This document shows, piece after piece, positions 60,263 to 64,000 of a stretch of DNA of 64,000 bases. The notes beneath the pieces are model-generated. The model ran no database searches. It was given only the letters and a program-made list of their open reading frames with translations, and was not told where the DNA came from. Made by a program: the position numbers and the translations under genes. Every line of letters begins with the position of its first letter. The first letter of the stretch is position 1. Source of the DNA: G020348385 sp964538085 (lineage in GTDB: Bacteria > Acidobacteriota > Aminicenantia > Aminicenantales > Aminicenantaceae); NCBI GenBank assembly GCA_964538085.1, contig CAZIDF010000019.1:1-64000 (forward strand), read 5' to 3'.

Positions 60263-60970
60263 TTATTCTTTGGCTCCTGCCTTTTTTAGGATCTCATAGT
60301 TTTCCGGATCAGGTTTCGCTCTTTGCAAAACGGTTATCCCGTTATCGTCGCTTATGCTTAGATCGGCTCCGGCATCGATCAGGAGGCGAAGGATCTCGGC
60401 ATTGCCGTCTGCGGCTAGCATGATCGGCGTCAGCCCGCCTGCGATTCGGATATTGACATCAGCGCCCGCATCGATCAAAGCCTTGTATGTTTCCAGTGGA
60501 ATATCATTTTCCGTGGTTAAGGCTTCTATCAATGTCGACCTTCCATAATTGTCCCGTGCGTTGACATCAGCTCCTTTTTCGATCAATCCAAGGATTAGGT
60601 CGTTCGAACCTGTTATGGCCGAAAACATCAGACACGAAACCCCGTATGAGTCCTTAGCGTTGACATCGGCTCCTGCCTCGATCAAGGCTAGACCGACCTC
60701 TGTATATCCCCTCCTGCATGCTTCCAGTAAGACGGGCATGTCATCCTCGCCTACATTTGGGTCCATCCCGCCTTTTATGAACAAATCCACTACTTCAGGC
60801 TGGTTCTGAACGACATGGAAAAAAAAGCTTTGTTCATCGAACTCTATCCTCATTTGCTTCAACTTGTCCTTGGCCTCTCGAGCTTGATTTGCCGAAGGTG
60901 AACAGACCATAAACATTATCATCGGAACCAAGAATACAAGCGGCTTTATTAAGTTATTTTTTGGCTTCAT
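60263..60970 (-). CDS. Exported ankyrin-repeat protein
   Basis: 235 residues with a signal peptide (about 8-24; MVC is not a standard lipobox but lipidation is possible). About five ankyrin repeats follow, of the form L-x-x-A-x-x-x-G and L-I-x-x-G-A-D-V-N, between residues about 50 and 230 (ALIEAGADVNAKDSYG, GLIEKGADVNARDNYG, ALIDAGADVNIRIAGG, LLIDAGADLSISDDNG). Ankyrin repeats mediate protein binding. The co-transcribed deacetylase-fold protein is the natural candidate partner, also exported, but that is inference. Confidence 0.85.
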   Translation of the reverse strand: MKPKNNLIKPLVFLVPMIMFMVCSPSANQAREAKDKLKQMRIEFDEQSFFFHVVQNQPEVVDLFIKGGMDPNVGEDDMPVLLEACRRGYTEVGLALIEAGADVNAKDSYGVSCLMFSAITGSNDLILGLIEKGADVNARDNYGRSTLIEALTTENDIPLETYKALIDAGADVNIRIAGGLTPIMLAADGNAEILRLLIDAGADLSISDDNGITVLQRAKPDPENYEILKKAGAKE

Positions 60971-61176
60971 ACTGACCTCATGGAGAAATCCTCAGGGCGC
61001 TTTCCGGTGAAATCATGGTATTAAATCCAAGTCTAGCCTATCAGCATGGGACTTTTTTTGTCAAATCTTCTTTAAAAGGTTTGTGAAAATCCCATCGCTC
61101 AGAAACCTTCATGATAAGGGAAGTTTCTTGTATCTTTGGAATTTTTCATGAAGATTGCTGCAGATGGCGAATCTCA

Positions 61177-61185
61177 TGATATAAT
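61177..61185 (+). promoter_or_regulatory. Extended -10 promoter (TGATATAAT) for the 61214 gene
   Basis: TG-A-TATAAT with a predicted start near 61192, leaving a 22-nt leader that contains AAAGGAAG. No good -35 is seen. The divergent gap 60971-61213 holds nothing else I can support. Confidence 0.5.
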
Positions 61186-61213
61186 AAATGGCTCTATTTG
61201 AAAGGAAGTTAAA

Positions 61214-62383
61214 ATGAGTAAACGTTATGCAATTTTCGGCGCAGGAAGACAGGGTACAGCTTCGGCTTATGAGCTGATTGTCCACGGGGATGCATCTCTT
61301 GTGACGCTGCTGGACAAAGATGAGGATGCCGCTAAGTCTGCTGCAAACAAGGTTAATGAGCTAACAGGATCTCGTGTGGCTGTGGGACGCGAGATCGATG
61401 TCAAGGATAAGAAAGAGGTGGAGAAGGTACTGAAGGATACGGATGGATGCATAAGTGCTGTCCCCTATTATCACAACCTGGAAATTTCTGAATCGGCCAT
61501 CAAAACGAAGACCCACATGACCGACCTGGGGGGAAATGAACAGGTGGTTCGCAATCAACTGGCCCTGAGCCGAGAGGCAAAAAAGGCTGGGATTTCCATT
61601 ATCCCTGACTGTGGAATGGGGCCAGGATTGACAGGGAGCTTGGCTGCATACGGCATCCATCTTCTGGATGAAGCCCAGGATGTATACATCTGGGACGGTG
61701 GATTGCCTCAAAACCCCAGTCCTCCATGGAATTATCAAGTCACGTTCCATATCAATGGCCTGACCAATGAATACGATGGAGAGGCCACCTTCATTAGGGA
61801 GGGGCAGGTGATCAATCTGCCCACCTTTACAGAATACGAAACCATGAATTTCCCTCCTTTTGGTGAGCTGGAAGCTTTCGTGACATCCGGTGGGACGTCC
61901 ACGGCCATCCTTACCTATAAGGGGAAGCTGCGCACATACCAGAACAAGACCCTCCGTTATCCAGGTCATTTTGCCCAATTCAGCGCATTCAAACTTTTGG
62001 GGCTTTTCGATCAGGATCCTCTATCTCTGGATGGGACAAAAATGGCTCCGAGAGATTTTTTCCATACCCTTCTTGAACCGAAAATCAGGGCCGATGAGAC
62101 CTTTCAGGATATTTGTCTGCTCAGAGTTCTCGTCCAAGGGATAAAAGACGAAAAACCGCATGAATTCAAAGCGGATATCGTGGACAGATACGATAAAAAA
62201 ACAGGGTTTACGTCCATGCAGCGGCTGACAGGCTGGCATGCCGCCATCATGCTGGAAATGGCTGTACAGGACAGATCTCAAAAAGGAGTCCACGGTTTGG
62301 AAACAGCTGTCGATCCTGTTGAGTTTATGGCAGAAATCAAAAAAAGAGGCATCGTCATGACGGAGAGCCTCGATCCTTACTAA
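61214..62383 (+). CDS. Saccharopine dehydrogenase-like oxidoreductase (possible lysine 6-dehydrogenase)
   Basis: 389 residues. The N-terminal Rossmann fold has GAGRQG (9-14), and the catalytic domain has the family segment DLGGNEQVVRNQ and PDCGMGPGLTGSLAAY. The pattern matches saccharopine dehydrogenase-related enzymes, and most closely those called L-lysine 6-dehydrogenase, which deaminate lysine oxidatively. The substrate is not proven by the sequence. AAAGGAAG lies before ATG. It begins a probable operon with the C45 hydrolase (42 bp on) and the SDR at the window edge, consistent with amino-acid catabolism. Confidence 0.82.
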   Translation: MSKRYAIFGAGRQGTASAYELIVHGDASLVTLLDKDEDAAKSAANKVNELTGSRVAVGREIDVKDKKEVEKVLKDTDGCISAVPYYHNLEISESAIKTKTHMTDLGGNEQVVRNQLALSREAKKAGISIIPDCGMGPGLTGSLAAYGIHLLDEAQDVYIWDGGLPQNPSPPWNYQVTFHINGLTNEYDGEATFIREGQVINLPTFTEYETMNFPPFGELEAFVTSGGTSTAILTYKGKLRTYQNKTLRYPGHFAQFSAFKLLGLFDQDPLSLDGTKMAPRDFFHTLLEPKIRADETFQDICLLRVLVQGIKDEKPHEFKADIVDRYDKKTGFTSMQRLTGWHAAIMLEMAVQDRSQKGVHGLETAVDPVEFMAEIKKRGIVMTESLDPY

Positions 62384-62425
62384 AACGGATTCTCCAGTTA
62401 ACTTTCGTTTCTTGGAGGAGGAAAA

Positions 62426-63541
62426 ATGCAGCTTCTCGTAAAAACAAAAACATTCATCCCTCTTTTTTGCTTGATTGTTTTATTTAGCGTTCCCGTTTTT
62501 TCGGCCGATACAAAAGTGCCTGTCATTCACGTAAAAGGAACTCACTATGAGGTGGGATACCAGATCGGCACACACATGAAAGTTCAGCTCAATGAACTAA
62601 TACAGCACAGCAAAGAGTACGTTGATAAAAACATGGATGTAAGCTGGGAAGACATCCGGGCTCAGTCGCAGATCTTTTTGGAATTCAGCAAAAAGTATAT
62701 GCCGGAATACGTGGAGGAAATTCGGGGGGCAGCGGATGCATCCGGGATCGACCTGGTGGATCTTTTCAGCGACATGTGCGAGGAGATTTTTTCCAAAAAT
62801 TATATGAAAGGCTGCAGCGATTTGATCGCTTCCGGAGATGTCACGGCCGATGGTTCTGTTCTTGCGGCCCACAACAACGACACATCCCCTGAGATCGAAA
62901 AATATGCCGTGGTCGTTCACTACGAAGTGGAAGGTGAGCCAGAGATTTTGGCTGTCGGCTACGGCGGATTGGGCATAAGCTTCGGATATAATTCCGCGGG
63001 CATCAGCCTGACAGGCAATGAGCTGAGCATGAATGATATGAAAATGGGAGTTCCGCGAATGCTGCTCGTGCGCAAGATTTTAGCCGCCCGGACGATCGGT
63101 GAGGCGATCGATGCGGCCATATTTCAACCCAGGGCGTCGAATTACAATCAGGTTATAACCGATGCCAACGGTGAGATCTACAGCATCGAAAGCTCTGCCA
63201 CGGATTATGAAGCTATTTATGCAGAGGAGGGTTACCTAGTCCACACCAACCACTTCATTGCTCCGAGGATGTGGAAGTATGAGCTGGATCGTCAGGATAT
63301 CACGACCTCCATATTCAGGTACAACCGGGCAAACCGTTTGATGAAAAACAATAAAGGTCGAATTTCCGTGGACCTGCTGAAATCGTTTCTGCAGGACCAT
63401 GCCAATCGCCCAGGATCCATCTGCCGCCACGGAAAAGGAGTGAAAACCACTTTGTCCGTCATCATCGATTTGACAACGAAGACAATGTTTCTGGCAAGGG
63501 GCAATCCCTGTGAGTCCGACTATTACAAATACACATTCTGA
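62426..63541 (+). CDS. C45-family autoproteolytic acyltransferase/hydrolase
   Basis: 371 residues with a signal peptide (about 8-27, FSAD). The family pattern of acyl-CoA:6-aminopenicillanate acyltransferase-like (C45) Ntn-hydrolases is seen: KGTHYEVGYQIG near the N-terminus, the likely nucleophile C130 in KGCSDLIASG, AHNNDTSP and GGLGISFGYNSAGISLTGNEL. After self-cleavage Cys130 would be the new N-terminal catalytic residue. It acts on amide bonds; the substrate is unknown and is probably extracytoplasmic. GGAGGAGG lies before the ATG. Confidence 0.87.
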   Translation: MQLLVKTKTFIPLFCLIVLFSVPVFSADTKVPVIHVKGTHYEVGYQIGTHMKVQLNELIQHSKEYVDKNMDVSWEDIRAQSQIFLEFSKKYMPEYVEEIRGAADASGIDLVDLFSDMCEEIFSKNYMKGCSDLIASGDVTADGSVLAAHNNDTSPEIEKYAVVVHYEVEGEPEILAVGYGGLGISFGYNSAGISLTGNELSMNDMKMGVPRMLLVRKILAARTIGEAIDAAIFQPRASNYNQVITDANGEIYSIESSATDYEAIYAEEGYLVHTNHFIAPRMWKYELDRQDITTSIFRYNRANRLMKNNKGRISVDLLKSFLQDHANRPGSICRHGKGVKTTLSVIIDLTTKTMFLARGNPCESDYYKYTF

Positions 63542-63577
63542 TTTCTGCTGATCATCGCCATATCAATGGAGGGATGA

Positions 63578-64000
63578 GTGAAGGGATTAAAAGATAAACG
63601 CGTTTTGATCACCGGCGGAGCTAGCGGCATCGGGAAATCCACGGCCCAGAGATTTCTTGAGGAAGGATCCCGGGTTGCGGTTTTCGACAGAGATGAAAAA
63701 GCTTGTACGGAGCTTAGAAATGCGATGCCAGGGCTGAAAGAAGCGATCATTGCCGATGTCTCAAAGCCTGAACAGGTGGCCGAGGTATTCGATCGACTGG
63801 ACTTCCTGTGGAATGGTGTAGATATCCTGATCAACAATGCCGGGATCAGTTTCCGGAATTCATTCCTGGATATGACTGCAGAGCAGTGGTTAGAGGTGAT
63901 GGACATCAACCTGAATGGGGTCTTCTATGTGGCCCAGCAGGCCGCGCAGAGAATGTGGAAAGGGGAGGGGGGTGTGATCCTGAACATGGGGTCGACCAAT
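63578..64000 (+). CDS. Short-chain dehydrogenase/reductase, cut by window end
   Basis: At least 141 residues, open at the right edge. TGGASGIGK (12-20), an acidic residue ending the second strand (AVFDRDE), the adenine-site DVS, NNAG and NMGST (the catalytic Ser region) are visible. The catalytic Tyr/Lys lie beyond the window. GTG 63578 is the start, four bases after GGAGGG (63568-63573). The nearby ATG 63574 is in another frame and stops after seven codons. The substrate is unknown. It probably shares the operon of the two genes before it. Confidence 0.85.
   Translation, partial: MKGLKDKRVLITGGASGIGKSTAQRFLEEGSRVAVFDRDEKACTELRNAMPGLKEAIIADVSKPEQVAEVFDRLDFLWNGVDILINNAGISFRNSFLDMTAEQWLEVMDINLNGVFYVAQQAAQRMWKGEGGVILNMGSTN

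Noticed and set aside
1..64000. CRISPR arrays, tRNA/rRNA genes, insertion sequences, phage genes
   Set aside because: I looked for regular spaced repeats, cloverleaf-like segments and transposase motifs and found none; a covariance-model search would be needed to exclude small RNAs.

Overview
The window reads as a chromosomal segment of a Gram-negative, protein- and glycan-degrading anaerobe. The best guess is the Acidobacteriota / Candidatus Aminicenantes (OP8) neighbourhood. That is an inference from gene content: arrays of roughly 800-residue duplicated FtsX/MacB-type permeases, a sortilin-like Asp-box protein, a DUF5916 outer-membrane protein, a DUF5107-TPR protein, exported peptidases and an MttB-family methyltransferase. 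No rRNA, tRNA or ribosomal-protein gene is present to confirm the taxon. Coding density is high and most genes have clear GGAGG-type ribosome binding sites. There is no CRISPR array, intact insertion sequence, integrase or phage gene.

Layout. (1) 1-12.6 kb: an operon of four paralogous permeases, a 20-residue one-helix peptide, a 94-residue soluble protein, one MacB/LolD-type ATPase and a TolC-like outer-membrane factor. It starts from what looks like a sigma-54 promoter with an upstream TGT-N10-ACA dyad. No periplasmic adaptor (MacA/HlyD) is visible. (2) 12.7-15.6 kb: a TldD/TldE protease pair in which the TldD partner has a Tat lipoprotein signal. (3) 15.7-24.9 kb: a probable glycan or ester utilisation cluster (DUF5107-TPR, DUF169, a large secreted glycoside-hydrolase-like protein, a sulfatase-fold lipoprotein). 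(4) 25-27.2 kb: a beta-solenoid protein, a small beta-barrel and a decaying stretch with two gene relics. (5) 27.2-37.2 kb: DUF5916 barrel, two tandem M14-family proteins (one with all catalytic positions altered) and a divergent Asp-box protein. (6) 37.2-45.5 kb: MttB-like methyltransferase with a radical SAM protein, an SDR, small membrane proteins, a C69 dipeptidase and an M28 peptidase. (7) 45.6-50.6 kb: a fifth, orphan permease and several small genes including an O6-alkylguanine repair protein. (8) 50.8-58.9 kb: pyruvate kinase, alpha-glucan phosphorylase and phosphohexomutase in one operon, then a small membrane protein and a convergent P3A-type proton ATPase. (9) 59.2-64 kb: ankyrin protein and Tat-exported histone-deacetylase-fold protein, then a saccharopine-dehydrogenase-like enzyme, a C45 Ntn-hydrolase and an SDR cut by the window edge.

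Taken together the genes describe a cell that exports many peptidases (M14, M28, C69, C45, perhaps TldD), degrades glycans, stores or uses glucan through phosphorylase, hexomutase and pyruvate kinase, and maintains an ABC permease family with several members per ATPase. The most unusual items are the metal-site swap in the second M14 protein, the Tat lipoprotein TldD, the Tat-exported deacetylase fold, the tiny membrane peptide in the permease operon and the sigma-54 control signal in front of it.
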